DNA of 51,678 nucleotides from an uncultured Desulfosporosinus sp. (GTDB taxonomy: Bacteria; Bacillota; Desulfitobacteriia; Desulfitobacteriales; Desulfitobacteriaceae). The notes beneath the pieces are model-generated. The model searched no databases. It was not told where the DNA came from and saw only the letters and a program-made list of their open reading frames with translations. Every line of letters begins with the position of its first letter. The first letter of the stretch is position 1. The stretch covers positions 1-51,678 of the forward strand of contig CAKMJS010000004.1 of NCBI GenBank assembly GCA_927405585.1. Reading direction: 5' to 3'. A program made the position numbers and the translations under genes. This document shows, one piece after another, positions 41,752-50,510 of the stretch.

Positions 41752-42978
41752 ATGGGCAAGCTTTTGGAAAATTATAGTAAGAAAATTATTGGTGAGGCTG
41801 GGGTGGCAGTTCCGAAAAATGCTGTCGCTCGCACACCAGAAGAAGCTATGGAAAAAGCAGAAGAGATCGGTTTTCCGATCGTTTTAAAAGCCTTAGTGCC
41901 CGTGGGGAAACGTGGTAAAGCTGGGGCTATCAAATTTGCCAATAATGTTCAAGAGGTAGCCCAGCTATCTAAGGAACTTCTAGAAATGACTGTAAGACAT
42001 TTTCCAGTAGAAAAGGTATTGGTTGAAGAGAAAATCTCAATCGCTCAGGAATGGTATCTTTCAATTGCAATAGACAAACAAGCTAAGGCTCCTGTGATTA
42101 TTGCCAGTTTAGATGGTGGGGTGGATGTGGAGCAGCTGAACAGAGAACACCCAGAAAAAGTTCTGACTAGGCATATAGATCCGATCTTAGGTCTGGCTGA
42201 ATTTGAAATCAAAGAAATCTGGTCAGAGCTTGGCTTAACAGGCAAACCGTTAATCTTAGCAACACAAGCTCTCGTCCGTTTAGTTAAGGTCTTCCTCGAG
42301 AACGATGCCACCATCCTAGAGATTAACCCCCTTGTGCTCACTGAGGCTGGTGAAGTCATGGCTGCTGCCTCGGTCATGAGTGTGGATGACAGTGCGATGT
42401 ACAGACATACGGAGTTATCCACTATGGTCCAACTCGGGAGTGAACGAAGCTGGCGACCACTTACTGAACTGGAAAAGCAAATGGTAGAGGTCAATGAATT
42501 AGATCCTTATCGGGGAACTGCTCGCTATACTGAGATGGACGGTGGGGATATCGGATTTCTATGCGGAGGAGGAGGAGGGAGTCTCCTATCCTTCGATGCT
42601 CTGGTCTCATTCGGTGGTAAACCAGCCAACTACAGTGAAGTGGGTGGGAATCCACCCGAACGGAAGGTTTATGGTATCACCAAAGGAATTCTTTCCAAAC
42701 CTGGTGTTCGAGGGCTATTTGTCGCTCACAATATCACCAATAATACCCAAGTGGATGTCATGGCCAAAGGGGTAGTACAAGCCCTTCAGGATATGGGTAA
42801 GGACCCGCTCACCTTTCCAGTGATTGTGCGTGAAGCAGGAGTCAATGAGAAAGATGCTAAAGAAATCTTTATGGCAGCTGGGATTGAATACTACGGAGAT
42901 GATGCTACGATCACAGAAGCTGCTCAACGTATGGTGGAGCGCTTGAAAGCCTTGGATGTTGATGAGAGGGGGAAATAA
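41752..42978 (+). CDS. ATP-grasp acid-CoA ligase beta subunit (SucC-like)
   Basis: The 408-residue protein has the SucC layout: N-terminal LLENYSKKIIGEAGVAVPKN, ATP-grasp domain with PIVLKALVPVGKRGKAGAIKFA and VLVEEKI, metal-binding ATILEINPLVLTEAGEVMAA, and a C-terminal CoA-ligase domain. The last domain diverges from succinyl-CoA synthetase: the usual G-x-G-A stretch and GGGAS loop read FLCGGGGGSLLSFDAL and EVGGNPPERKVYG. This may mean a different acid, such as malate or another dicarboxylate, instead of succinate. GGGAGG precedes the ATG. SucD-like follows three bases later. Confidence 0.82.
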   Translation: MGKLLENYSKKIIGEAGVAVPKNAVARTPEEAMEKAEEIGFPIVLKALVPVGKRGKAGAIKFANNVQEVAQLSKELLEMTVRHFPVEKVLVEEKISIAQEWYLSIAIDKQAKAPVIIASLDGGVDVEQLNREHPEKVLTRHIDPILGLAEFEIKEIWSELGLTGKPLILATQALVRLVKVFLENDATILEINPLVLTEAGEVMAAASVMSVDDSAMYRHTELSTMVQLGSERSWRPLTELEKQMVEVNELDPYRGTARYTEMDGGDIGFLCGGGGGSLLSFDALVSFGGKPANYSEVGGNPPERKVYGITKGILSKPGVRGLFVAHNITNNTQVDVMAKGVVQALQDMGKDPLTFPVIVREAGVNEKDAKEIFMAAGIEYYGDDATITEAAQRMVERLKALDVDERGK

Positions 42979-42981
42979 TAG

Positions 42982-43878
42982 ATGTCAATACTTTTGGATA
43001 AAAACTCTCGGATTGTTATTCAAGGAATCACCGGTCGGGAAGCAGCGATGGTAACTAAACACAGTCTCGATTATGGAACAACGATTCTAGCAGGTGTTAC
43101 TCCTGGTAAATCTGGACAGGATGTCCATGGTGTCCCGGTTTATGACACTCTAAAAAAAGCGATTCAAATTCACGAGGTCAATACCTCTGTCGTCTATGTT
43201 CCGCCAGCCTTTGTCTATGATGCAGTTCTAGAAGCTATCGCGGCAAATATTGAGTTAATCCTGATTGCTACGGAAAATGTACCCCAATTAGATGCTCTGA
43301 AATTTTTGGCTCGTGCCAAACAGGCTGGCGTATGCGTGATAGGGCCTAATTCCGTCGGTATGATTACTCCCAAAGACAGAGTCAAGGTTGGTGCTATTGG
43401 TGGTGACAATGTTGAACGTTGCTTTGCTCCTGGCCGAGTAGGTGTTATTTCACGCAGTGGGGGAATGACTGCCGAAACGTCCTGGATGGTTAAAAGGGCA
43501 GGGTATGGGGTTAGTACTTCAGTCAGTATTGGTGGAGATGGTCTGATTGGTAGCTCCATCAAAGATCTGCTTCAGCTCTTCGAGCAAGATTCAGAAACCG
43601 ATGCAGTCGTTACCTTTTCTGAACCAGGGACTCATTTCGAAGAGGAGGCTGCTGAAATGCTTTTGGCAGGTGAGTTCACAAAGCCATTATTCAGCTTTAT
43701 TGCTGGGAGATTTACAGAATCTTTACCGGAGGGCACTGTATTCGGTCATGCTGGGGCCATGATTTCCGGTGGCACAGGCAAACCTTCCCAGAAAATTTTT
43801 AAACTTCAGGCGGCCGGAGCACATGTTTTAGAACGATTTGATGATCTAATACCACTATTAAAACAGAAATTGGATTAA
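42982..43878 (+). CDS. Acid-CoA ligase alpha subunit (SucD-like)
   Basis: The 298-residue protein has the CoA-binding Rossmann part (VIQGITGREAAMVTKHSLDYGT) and VYVPPAFVYDAVLEAI. The ligase part has GRVGVISRSGGMT, SIGGDGLIGSS, and the phosphohistidine motif FGHAGA with His256. The loop after it reads MISGGTGKPSQK instead of the usual ISGGKGTAEDK, again suggesting a non-standard acid. It forms an ADP-forming ligase with the upstream subunit. It is last in the operon; a bidirectional terminator follows at 43892. Confidence 0.85.
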   Translation: MSILLDKNSRIVIQGITGREAAMVTKHSLDYGTTILAGVTPGKSGQDVHGVPVYDTLKKAIQIHEVNTSVVYVPPAFVYDAVLEAIAANIELILIATENVPQLDALKFLARAKQAGVCVIGPNSVGMITPKDRVKVGAIGGDNVERCFAPGRVGVISRSGGMTAETSWMVKRAGYGVSTSVSIGGDGLIGSSIKDLLQLFEQDSETDAVVTFSEPGTHFEEEAAEMLLAGEFTKPLFSFIAGRFTESLPEGTVFGHAGAMISGGTGKPSQKIFKLQAAGAHVLERFDDLIPLLKQKLD

Positions 43879-43891
43879 TACCATCCGAACC

Positions 43892-43922
43892 AAGAACGCG
43901 CGAAGTAATATCGCGCGTTCTT
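43892..43922. terminator. Bidirectional terminator
   Basis: AAGAACGCGCGA (43892-43903) and TCGCGCGTTCTT (43911-43922) form a 12-bp perfect stem. It separates the convergent sucD-like and sensor-kinase genes. Confidence 0.8.
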
Positions 43923-43928
43923 GATATT

Positions 43929-45500
43929 TCAGAGAGGAATCTTGACCAGAAATCTTGTCCCCCAAGCTCCGGTTTCTATTTCGATGGTTCCTTTGAGGCT
44001 TACTATTGCTTTCTTCACTAAGGAAAGTCCGATTCCATGATTAAGTACTTCTTTCGTAGTAAATCCCCAATCATATAATTGATTAATTATTACATCGCTA
44101 ATTCCAGGTCCGGTATCTTCGACACTAATGACAAGGTCATCGCCTTGGAAAACATAACAATGAACTTCGGCGAGATCTCTGCCACTAAGTGCTTCAAAAG
44201 CGTTGTCTAATAAATTACCAAGAATTAAAACTAACTTACTGACTTCAATATGCGCTGGCAAATCGCCCAAATAACAATCGGGATCAAAAAATAACTTAAG
44301 ATGAAGTTCATTAGCTCGGTTGTATTTGCCAAGGAGTAGTCCCGCTACACTAGCATTCTTAATCTTTTTGCTAACAAATCCAATGATCTCCTGTTGTTCT
44401 TCGGCTACTGAAAAAACATAATCTAAGGCTTGCTGATCATTTCCCAATTGTAGTAAACCAGCGATAGTGTGAAGTTTATTTTGAAACTCATGATTCTGAG
44501 CCCTTAGAGCTTCGATAAATGATTTTACTCCAGTTAATTCCTCGGCCATCTTCTTGACTTCTGTTTTATCTCTGAAGGTTAGTACGGCGCCTACAATTTT
44601 GTCTTTGATCCGTACGGGAAGAATATTAGCTAGGACTAACGTATTATTAATGATCAATTCCCAGTTTTCCCGCACATTCCCACTTAACATTGTTGTTACC
44701 AATCCAGGTACACGAACAACTTCATCTAAGGGCAATCCAATGTTGTAGGTATCATTGCCAGTTATTCGACGTCCTTCATAATTGATTAAGGTTACGATGC
44801 CTGACGTGTCAATGGCGATGATTCCTTCTCCTAGGGCTTGAAAAATAGCGACTCTTTCTTCAACGAGCTTTGCAATCTCTCGAGGTTCCATACTTAACAT
44901 GTTCTTTTTTATGTTTCTAGCCAAATAAAGAGATCCCAAGCTGCCTAAAAGTACGCCTAATAGCAAGGAAATATATAGCTCAAAACGCAGATCACTAATA
45001 ATTTCCTTAATTGTTGGGGTTAGGATACCTATGCACACCACTCCGACCTGCCTAGTTCCCTCATCCGTTTTGATCGGAACAAAGGCTCGGACTGCAGGAC
45101 CAAGGACCCCAATAGAGGGCGATAGGAATTCTTGATTTTTTAAGGAAGGTCCTTCATCTCCATCAGAGAAAAGTGTACCAATTCTATCCTGTAGGGGATG
45201 GGAGAAGCGGATTCGGTTCATATCAAAAATGACTATATAATCCACGCCGGTGGCTAAGCGAATTTTTTCTGCGATCGGTTGAATGAGTTTAGACCCGTTC
45301 AAGTGATCAAGATTTTCTTGAACATCTTCTAACTGTGCTACAGTCCGAGCAATCGCCATGGCCCGCATGCCGATTTCTTGCTCCATAGAACGAGAAATAC
45401 GTTCTATTATGACAATGCCAACCAGCAATACAGAAATAAGGACTAACGCAAAGGATAGCAAGGCAATTTTTGTTCGCAGTTTAAAATGAGGCCTTTTCAA
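43929..45500 (-). CDS. CitA/DcuS-type carboxylate sensor histidine kinase
   Basis: The 523-residue kinase has helix 1 at about 12-32 and an extracytoplasmic PAS-like domain with the carboxylate-binding blocks IRFSHPLQDRIG and VRAFVPI. Helix 2 is at about 172-195, then a cytoplasmic PAS, and the DcuS-type H-box NHEFQNKLHTIAGLLQLG. The HATPase keeps LGNLLDNAFEAL and DTGPGI. It likely senses a C4-C6 carboxylate and controls the adjacent TRAP genes. The start is TTG (45500) after GGGGTGAG. No CitB/DcuR response regulator is in the window. Confidence 0.88.
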   Translation of the reverse strand: MKRPHFKLRTKIALLSFALVLISVLLVGIVIIERISRSMEQEIGMRAMAIARTVAQLEDVQENLDHLNGSKLIQPIAEKIRLATGVDYIVIFDMNRIRFSHPLQDRIGTLFSDGDEGPSLKNQEFLSPSIGVLGPAVRAFVPIKTDEGTRQVGVVCIGILTPTIKEIISDLRFELYISLLLGVLLGSLGSLYLARNIKKNMLSMEPREIAKLVEERVAIFQALGEGIIAIDTSGIVTLINYEGRRITGNDTYNIGLPLDEVVRVPGLVTTMLSGNVRENWELIINNTLVLANILPVRIKDKIVGAVLTFRDKTEVKKMAEELTGVKSFIEALRAQNHEFQNKLHTIAGLLQLGNDQQALDYVFSVAEEQQEIIGFVSKKIKNASVAGLLLGKYNRANELHLKLFFDPDCYLGDLPAHIEVSKLVLILGNLLDNAFEALSGRDLAEVHCYVFQGDDLVISVEDTGPGISDVIINQLYDWGFTTKEVLNHGIGLSLVKKAIVSLKGTIEIETGAWGTRFLVKIPL

Positions 45501-45847
45501 AATCTCACCCCTTTTTGAGACTCAACTCTGTGAAGAGGAGAATGTCCAGTCCTATATGATAATAACATAATTTTACTTAACTTAAAATTTCGAATTAAGC
45601 ATTAGTTCTGTCCTAAATGACCAAAAACATCAATATGATCTAAATATTGCTCTATTCAGTAAATACTGATATTTTAGAAATATCAGAAAATAATAAAATA
45701 GTTAGACACTAATGGACGCCAAATCTACTCAAAAAGCGGACCAAGAGGGAACAATAAAAAAGGAGGTTAAGTTCCAGGACACAGGACATAAACCCCAAAA
45801 TGTTCAGAATGAATTTTAGTTAATTATGAAGGGGAGAAGGATATAAA
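45501..45847 (+). other. Regulatory gap before the first TRAP block
   Basis: No gene is seen. The region is AT-rich and carries the palindrome CTGATATTT-TAG-AAATATCAG at 45666-45686, a candidate operator. Pieces such as AAATATTGCT and TTCTGT recur in similar order at 47920-47975, before the second block. The last part, from 45790, resembles the leader of dctP at 49380. No GG-N10-GC sigma-54 element is present. Confidence 0.5.
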
Positions 45848-45913
45848 GTGTCATTAGCAAAAAAAATTCTTGATGCTGCCAAAAATGCTTCTAAATATGT
45901 AATTCAGGATTAA
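45848..45913 (+). pseudogene. dctP relic: leader fused to last codons
   Basis: GTG-started 21-codon frame ending AKKILDAAKNASKYVIQD. It matches the C-terminus of the DctP at 49380 (SKEVMDAAKNASK). The bases before it (GGGGAGAAGGATA) match that gene's ribosome-site region. About 980 bases between are missing. The original gene order dctP-dctQ-dctM is thus still readable. Confidence 0.75.
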
Positions 45914-45914
45914 T

Positions 45915-45945
45915 AAGGCCTTCTTACAGGGGAGGCCATCTTTTT
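45915..45945 (+). promoter_or_regulatory. Stem-loop between dctP relic and dctQ
   Basis: GGCCT (45917-45921) and AGGCC (45933-45937) form a short stem with a TTTTT tail, at the same place as the hairpin at 50438 in the second block. Such hairpins often raise binding-protein mRNA over the membrane subunits. Confidence 0.5.
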
Positions 45946-45999
45946 AAAAATCTTCAATATCATCATTTTGAATTACTTAAAAAGATTGAGGTGAAGAGC

Positions 46000-46518
46000 A
46001 TGAAAAAATTTTGGAAGGCTTTTAACTTTGTTGAGGATATGACATCCGGTGGTTTACTGTTTCTCGGAGTCACGGTTATTTTTTACGGAGTGGTCATGCG
46101 CTATGTCTTTAACGATGCACGTTCCTGGGTCGATGAAATATCGCAATACATGATTATATGGGGAACCTTGATCGGAACTAGCGTGGCTCTGCGCAATAAT
46201 CATCACATTAAAGTCGATATGCTATTTGATAGTTTACCAAATAAAGCTAAGTATTTTGTGACTCTATTTGCTCATTCTGTAGGATTATGCTTTAGCGTAT
46301 TTTTAATTTATTACGGTGGAGGTTTAGTTAAGTTTACTTATATCTCTGGTCAGTTATCGACTGATGTCGGCATCCCTCTTTTTAAGGTTTACAGCATCTT
46401 GCCACTGATGGGATTTCTTTTAACTTTCCGCTTTTTAGTAAAACTATATGAGGCGTTTAAGGATAAAGGCCGTGATTGGAAAGCTCTTGAGGCAGAAAGG
46501 AAGGTGGATCTGGGATGA
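46000..46518 (+). CDS. dctQ: TRAP transporter small membrane subunit, copy 1
   Basis: The 172-residue DctQ has four membrane helices with the conserved RSWVDEISQYMIIWGTLIG block and NNHHIKVDML. It links the solute-binding protein to DctM in sodium- or proton-driven uptake of carboxylates. A GTG at 45991 lengthens the frame, but GAGGTG lies six bases before the ATG at 46000. It overlaps dctM by four bases (ATGA). It is highly similar to the copy at 50511; the first half is nearly identical. Confidence 0.9.
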   Translation: MKKFWKAFNFVEDMTSGGLLFLGVTVIFYGVVMRYVFNDARSWVDEISQYMIIWGTLIGTSVALRNNHHIKVDMLFDSLPNKAKYFVTLFAHSVGLCFSVFLIYYGGGLVKFTYISGQLSTDVGIPLFKVYSILPLMGFLLTFRFLVKLYEAFKDKGRDWKALEAERKVDLG

Positions 46519-47795
46519 CAGTAATTCTTCTGTTCGGCTTATTTGTTGCCTTCTTTCTATTAAATATTCCAATTGCCATTAGTCTCGCGATATCCACAAT
46601 TGCCGTGATTGCGACAACTGAAAATTTTAATATGATTATGCTAACCCAAAGAATGTTTGCTGGTCTAAACTCAGCACCTTTGATGGCTATCCCGGGATTT
46701 GTCCTGGCGGGAGTCTTGATGGCGCGTGGTGGAGTCTCTAAATACCTTATTGAAAGTTTACGAGCCTGGATTGGACACTTACCAGGTGGTTTATCGGTTG
46801 TGACGATTCTCGCGTGCATGATCTTTGCAGCGATTTCGGGTTCAAGTCCGGCCACCGCTGCTGCCATTGGAGCGATCATGTTACCTGCACTAATAGAAGG
46901 CGGTTATCCTAAACGTTATGCTATGGGACTAATTGCGGCGGCTGGTACCTTAGGTATCTTAATTCCTCCGAGCATACCGTTAATCGTTTTTGGAGTGACC
47001 TCAGATGTATCGATCGGCAAACTTTTTATGGCCGGTATTATTCCTGGTCTTTTACTTGGTGGAGTTCTTCTAGTCTCGGCAATAATTTACGCTAAGAAGA
47101 ACAATTATGGAAAGGGTAGGAAGTATTCCATGTCCGAGCGTTGGAAAGCTAGTCTCAAAGCTGTTCCAGCGGCCTTCATGCCATTTCTAATTTTAGGCAG
47201 TATCTATACAGGCGTTTGTACGCCGACAGAATCTGCGGTTATTGCGGTTTTTTACACTATTATAGTCTCAATCTTCATATACAAGGAATTAGGCTGGAAA
47301 GACATTCGACCGGTTTTAGTAGATACTATTAACACTACTTCGATGATCTTCCTAATCATCGCGGCAGCCATGCTGTTTGCCTTGTTCCTTACGAACAATC
47401 AGGTTCCTAATCATGTAGCTGCTTGGATTTCAGATAGCAATCTTAATAAATGGGCATTCTTTTTAGTTGTCAACATTATGTTTTTCATCATGGGGACGTT
47501 TCTCGAAGCAGTATCGATCATCCTTATCACCCTACCCATTTTGCTTCCCATCATCAGGCATCTCGGGATCGATCCGATCCACTTTGCCATTGTTATGACG
47601 GTAAATATGGAACTGGCGATGATTACACCCCCGGTTGGTTTGAACCTCTTTGTTGTAAGCTCTATGGCCAAAGAACCTTTGGGAGAAGTAGTAAGAGGGG
47701 TACTACCTTTTATCTTGCTCATGATCGCCATGATGGTAGTCTTTGTCCTTTTCCCGGATATATCTCTTTTCCTTCCTAATGAGGTCATGAAATAG
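46515..47795 (+). CDS. dctM: TRAP transporter large membrane subunit, copy 1
   Basis: The 426-residue DctM has about 12 membrane segments and the family blocks PGFVLAGVLMARGGVSKYL, AISGSSPATAAAIGAIM, LIPPSIPLIVFGV and ELAMITPPVGLNLFV. It forms the translocation channel of the TRAP system. The visible part of the second copy (51026 on) is almost identical. A terminator follows at 47831. Confidence 0.92.
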   Translation: MTVILLFGLFVAFFLLNIPIAISLAISTIAVIATTENFNMIMLTQRMFAGLNSAPLMAIPGFVLAGVLMARGGVSKYLIESLRAWIGHLPGGLSVVTILACMIFAAISGSSPATAAAIGAIMLPALIEGGYPKRYAMGLIAAAGTLGILIPPSIPLIVFGVTSDVSIGKLFMAGIIPGLLLGGVLLVSAIIYAKKNNYGKGRKYSMSERWKASLKAVPAAFMPFLILGSIYTGVCTPTESAVIAVFYTIIVSIFIYKELGWKDIRPVLVDTINTTSMIFLIIAAAMLFALFLTNNQVPNHVAAWISDSNLNKWAFFLVVNIMFFIMGTFLEAVSIILITLPILLPIIRHLGIDPIHFAIVMTVNMELAMITPPVGLNLFVVSSMAKEPLGEVVRGVLPFILLMIAMMVVFVLFPDISLFLPNEVMK

Positions 47796-47830
47796 TCATT
47801 GGCAATAGACGAAAAGCGAGTTTACTATAG

Positions 47831-47876
47831 GATAGTGGTTGAAGATGAGGGTTCTTGGCCACTATCTGAATTTTTT
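47831..47876 (+). terminator. Terminator of the first dctQM block
   Basis: GATAGTGG (47831-47838) and CCACTATC (47859-47866), followed by TTTTTT. Confidence 0.7.
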
Positions 47877-48281
47877 CATAGCGAGAATGTATATTCTAAT
47901 CTGATTAATTATTAGTTTTGTTTCTGTGACCAATAAGACCATAATAACTAAAATGAACAAAATATTGCTAATAGTCAGAATATATAATAAAATAAAAATA
48001 TTCAAATATATAGTCAAGAAGCTTACAAAATAAATTATTGCAGTTTATCGTGTTGGACGGATCTCCGGATTCGTTTTCAAGGACTGACTTTTGGGGTGGA
48101 AAGTCGAATTGCTTTGCTATTCGACTTTCCACTTCTATTAATTTGTATAAGTTTAATTATTTTGTTAAGGAGGTGAGGAAGAAAAAGGGAAACTTTTATT
48201 GTATGAGAACTTGAGTGGTAAGGATGAGAATCTTTAAGTGCTATGATCTAAGACCTTAAATTGCAGATCAAGAGGTAACAT
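47877..48281 (+). other. Leader of the second TRAP block
   Basis: No gene is seen. The stretch holds a 14-bp perfect stem (48096-48109 with 48119-48132), then at 48167 a perfect AAGGAGGTGA ribosome-binding sequence about 105 bases before the dctP ATG. The only frame it could serve is a GTG-led 13-codon peptide rich in Lys/Arg at the start. A terminator-like stem plus a possible leader peptide could mean attenuation; the evidence is thin. The 5' part resembles the region before the first block. Confidence 0.45.
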
Positions 48282-49307
48282 ATGGGAATAAAAAAACTTA
48301 CCATCCTTTTTTTAGGATTATTATTACTTGGAGGGTGTAGTCCTAGGGTCATTGATGAGCAACAAGTGGACAAAAACGAGAAAATTGTAATCAAATTTTC
48401 ACATGTAGTCTCCGAAAATACTCCGAAAGGGCTTGCTGCTAAACGATTTGCTGATTTAGTAAGGGAGAGAACAGGCGGGTACGTTGAAGTTCAAGTCTTT
48501 CCTGACTCCATGCTTTATAAAGATGGCGAAGAGTTCGAAGCCCTAAAAAGTGGTGCAGTTCAGATGTTAGCTCCAGCTACTTCCAAATTATCGACCATGT
48601 TTCCAGAATGGCAATTGTTTGATTTACCCTATGCCTTTTCGGATATGACAACTGCACACAATCTAATGGATGGCCCGCTCGTTAAAGAATTGTTTACCGA
48701 CCTTCAAGAACAAAACTTTTTAGGCTTGGCAATGTGGGATAGTGGTTTTAAGCAGTTTACAAATAATATTCGTCCCTTGCGCAAACCTGAGGATTTTCAA
48801 GGATTACACTTTCGAATTATGACTTCTCAAGTTTTAAAGGCTCAATTTAATGAACTTGGAGCTCAAGCATCACCGATGCCATTTAACGATGTCTACGAAG
48901 CCTTGAAGAATGGAACTGTAGATGCTGAAGAAAACACGATCTCGAATATTTATACTCAGAATTTTGATCACAATCAAAAGTTTTTAACTCTCAGCAATCA
49001 CGGCTATATTGGGTATGTTGTACTCACTAATGCTGACTTTTGGGAAAGCTTGACTCCTGAAGTTACAAAAATTCTGGAAGATACAATGCGAGATGTGACG
49101 ATCTGGGAACGAGAAAGAGCAGGGAATATGGATCAAAATCATCTTGCCGAGCTAGAGCGAGAGGGTAAGATGGAAATTACCCACTTAAGCCAAGAAGAAC
49201 AGGCCCAGTTACAAAAGGCCTTAAATCCTGTCTATGACCTGCTTTCAGCGGAAATAGGTAAGGATTTGGTAAATAAAGTAAAGGAATTTTCAAAAGAAGG
49301 AGCGTAG
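48282..49307 (+). CDS. dctP: TRAP solute-binding lipoprotein, copy 1
   Basis: The 341-residue DctP is a lipoprotein (lipobox LGGC near 16-19), as usual for Gram-positive binding proteins. It has FSHVVSENTPKG, VQVFPDSMLYKDGEEFEAL, FRIMTSQVLKAQFNELGAQ with the carboxylate-binding Arg, and NGTVDAEENTISNI. The last block in carboxylate-type DctP normally reads DGQENP. The gene is followed by a second dctP 72 bases later, with no terminator between. It is only moderately similar to that copy, so the two may bind different carboxylates. Confidence 0.9.
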   Translation: MGIKKLTILFLGLLLLGGCSPRVIDEQQVDKNEKIVIKFSHVVSENTPKGLAAKRFADLVRERTGGYVEVQVFPDSMLYKDGEEFEALKSGAVQMLAPATSKLSTMFPEWQLFDLPYAFSDMTTAHNLMDGPLVKELFTDLQEQNFLGLAMWDSGFKQFTNNIRPLRKPEDFQGLHFRIMTSQVLKAQFNELGAQASPMPFNDVYEALKNGTVDAEENTISNIYTQNFDHNQKFLTLSNHGYIGYVVLTNADFWESLTPEVTKILEDTMRDVTIWERERAGNMDQNHLAELEREGKMEITHLSQEEQAQLQKALNPVYDLLSAEIGKDLVNKVKEFSKEGA

Positions 49308-49379
49308 TTATTCTTAAAGATCATCTACCCAGAACGATTCAGAGTGAACTATATTAAATTAAGAGGGGGAAAAGGATAA

Positions 49380-50420
49380 ATGTTTAATAAGAAGAGATTA
49401 TCAGTCCTTTTAAGTATTACCTTGGCTTTATCCCTAACTGCTGTGGGTTGCGGAAGCAAACCAAGTCCCGCTACTCCAGATAAGCCTGCGGAAGTTGTCG
49501 CCCCAATTATTGTGAAGTTTGCCCATGTGGTAACCGCTGAAACACCTAAAGGAAAAGCGGCCAATAAATTCAAAGAATTACTCGAACAGAAAACCGCTGG
49601 AAAAATGAAAGTAGAAGTGTATCCTTCTTCTCAGCTTTATGGAGATAAAGAAGAGCTGGAACAAGCCCAGGCTGGTAATGTACAAATTATTGCTCCTTCC
49701 ATCACCAAATTGGTTGGCTTGAATCCTAAGGTACAATATGTTGACTTGCCTTTCTTATTCCCGAATAATGCGGCAGTCTATAAATTCTGGGAGTCAGAAG
49801 CCAATAAGACCTTGATGAACAGCTTCGATAAGTTCTCTCTCAAAGGTCTAGCAATGTGGCCGAATGGCTTTAAGCAATTCACAGATAATAAACGCCCTTT
49901 GCTCACACCTGAAGACTTCAAAGGTTTGAAATTCCGTACTCAGGCAGGCAAGGTTTTAGAAGCTCAGTTTAAAGGCCTTGGCGCTGGATCCGCTACAATC
50001 GCATTTGGCGAGACTTATGCAGCCTTACAACAAGGTACTGTAGACGGTCAAGAAAACACCTATAACAATATCGATACTCAAAAATATCAAGAAGTACAAA
50101 AATATCTTTCCGTTACCAATCACGGACGTATTGATTACATTGTTCTAATCAACAGTACCTTCTTTAATGGTTTAGCTCCGGATCTACAAAAGGCTGTATT
50201 AGAATCAATGAAGGAAGCCACTAAATTTGCTGTTGAACAAGCAGAACTGTTAGACAAAACAAGTCTTGATAACATTAAAAAAGGTGGCAAAATGGAAATT
50301 ACCGAGTTAACACCTGCACAACTTGGGGTTTTCCAGAAGCAAATGGAACCAATCTATGCTCAGTTTGAAAGTGTTATCAGCAAAGAAGTTATGGATGCTG
50401 CCAAAAACGCTTCAAAATAA
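49380..50420 (+). CDS. dctP: TRAP solute-binding lipoprotein, copy 2
   Basis: The 346-residue DctP has the lipobox AVGC near 21-24 and FAHVVTAETPKG, VEVYPSSQLYGDKEELEQ, LKFRTQAGKVLEAQFKGLGA, and QQGTVDGQENTYNNI. The canonical Arg and Gln-Glu-Asn positions are intact. The C-terminus DAAKNASK matches the relic at 45848, so this copy is the template of the lost gene. GGGGG then AAGG precede the ATG. A hairpin at 50438 separates it from dctQ. Confidence 0.9.
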   Translation: MFNKKRLSVLLSITLALSLTAVGCGSKPSPATPDKPAEVVAPIIVKFAHVVTAETPKGKAANKFKELLEQKTAGKMKVEVYPSSQLYGDKEELEQAQAGNVQIIAPSITKLVGLNPKVQYVDLPFLFPNNAAVYKFWESEANKTLMNSFDKFSLKGLAMWPNGFKQFTDNKRPLLTPEDFKGLKFRTQAGKVLEAQFKGLGAGSATIAFGETYAALQQGTVDGQENTYNNIDTQKYQEVQKYLSVTNHGRIDYIVLINSTFFNGLAPDLQKAVLESMKEATKFAVEQAELLDKTSLDNIKKGGKMEITELTPAQLGVFQKQMEPIYAQFESVISKEVMDAAKNASK

Positions 50421-50437
50421 TCTACTAGGATAAAAAG

Positions 50438-50462
50438 AAGGCCTTCTTCCAGGGAAGGCCTT
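50438..50462 (+). promoter_or_regulatory. Intercistronic stem-loop between dctP and dctQ
   Basis: AAGGCCTTC (50438-50446) pairs with GAAGGCCTT (50454-50462). It lacks a clean T tail, so it may stabilise the dctP message or act as a partial terminator. Confidence 0.55.
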
Positions 50463-50510
50463 CCCTATTAAAACTTTTATGAATTTACTTAAAAGACTGA
50501 GGTGAAGAGT

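Noticed and set aside
46457-46879. Minus-strand frame inside dctQM, also seen at 50995-51390
   Set aside because: Its duplication follows from the duplicated dctM coding sequence. It has no independent support.
48098-48112. Possible sigma-54 promoter before dctP
   Set aside because: GG and GC are 11 bases apart, not 10, and the bases form the arm of a hairpin.
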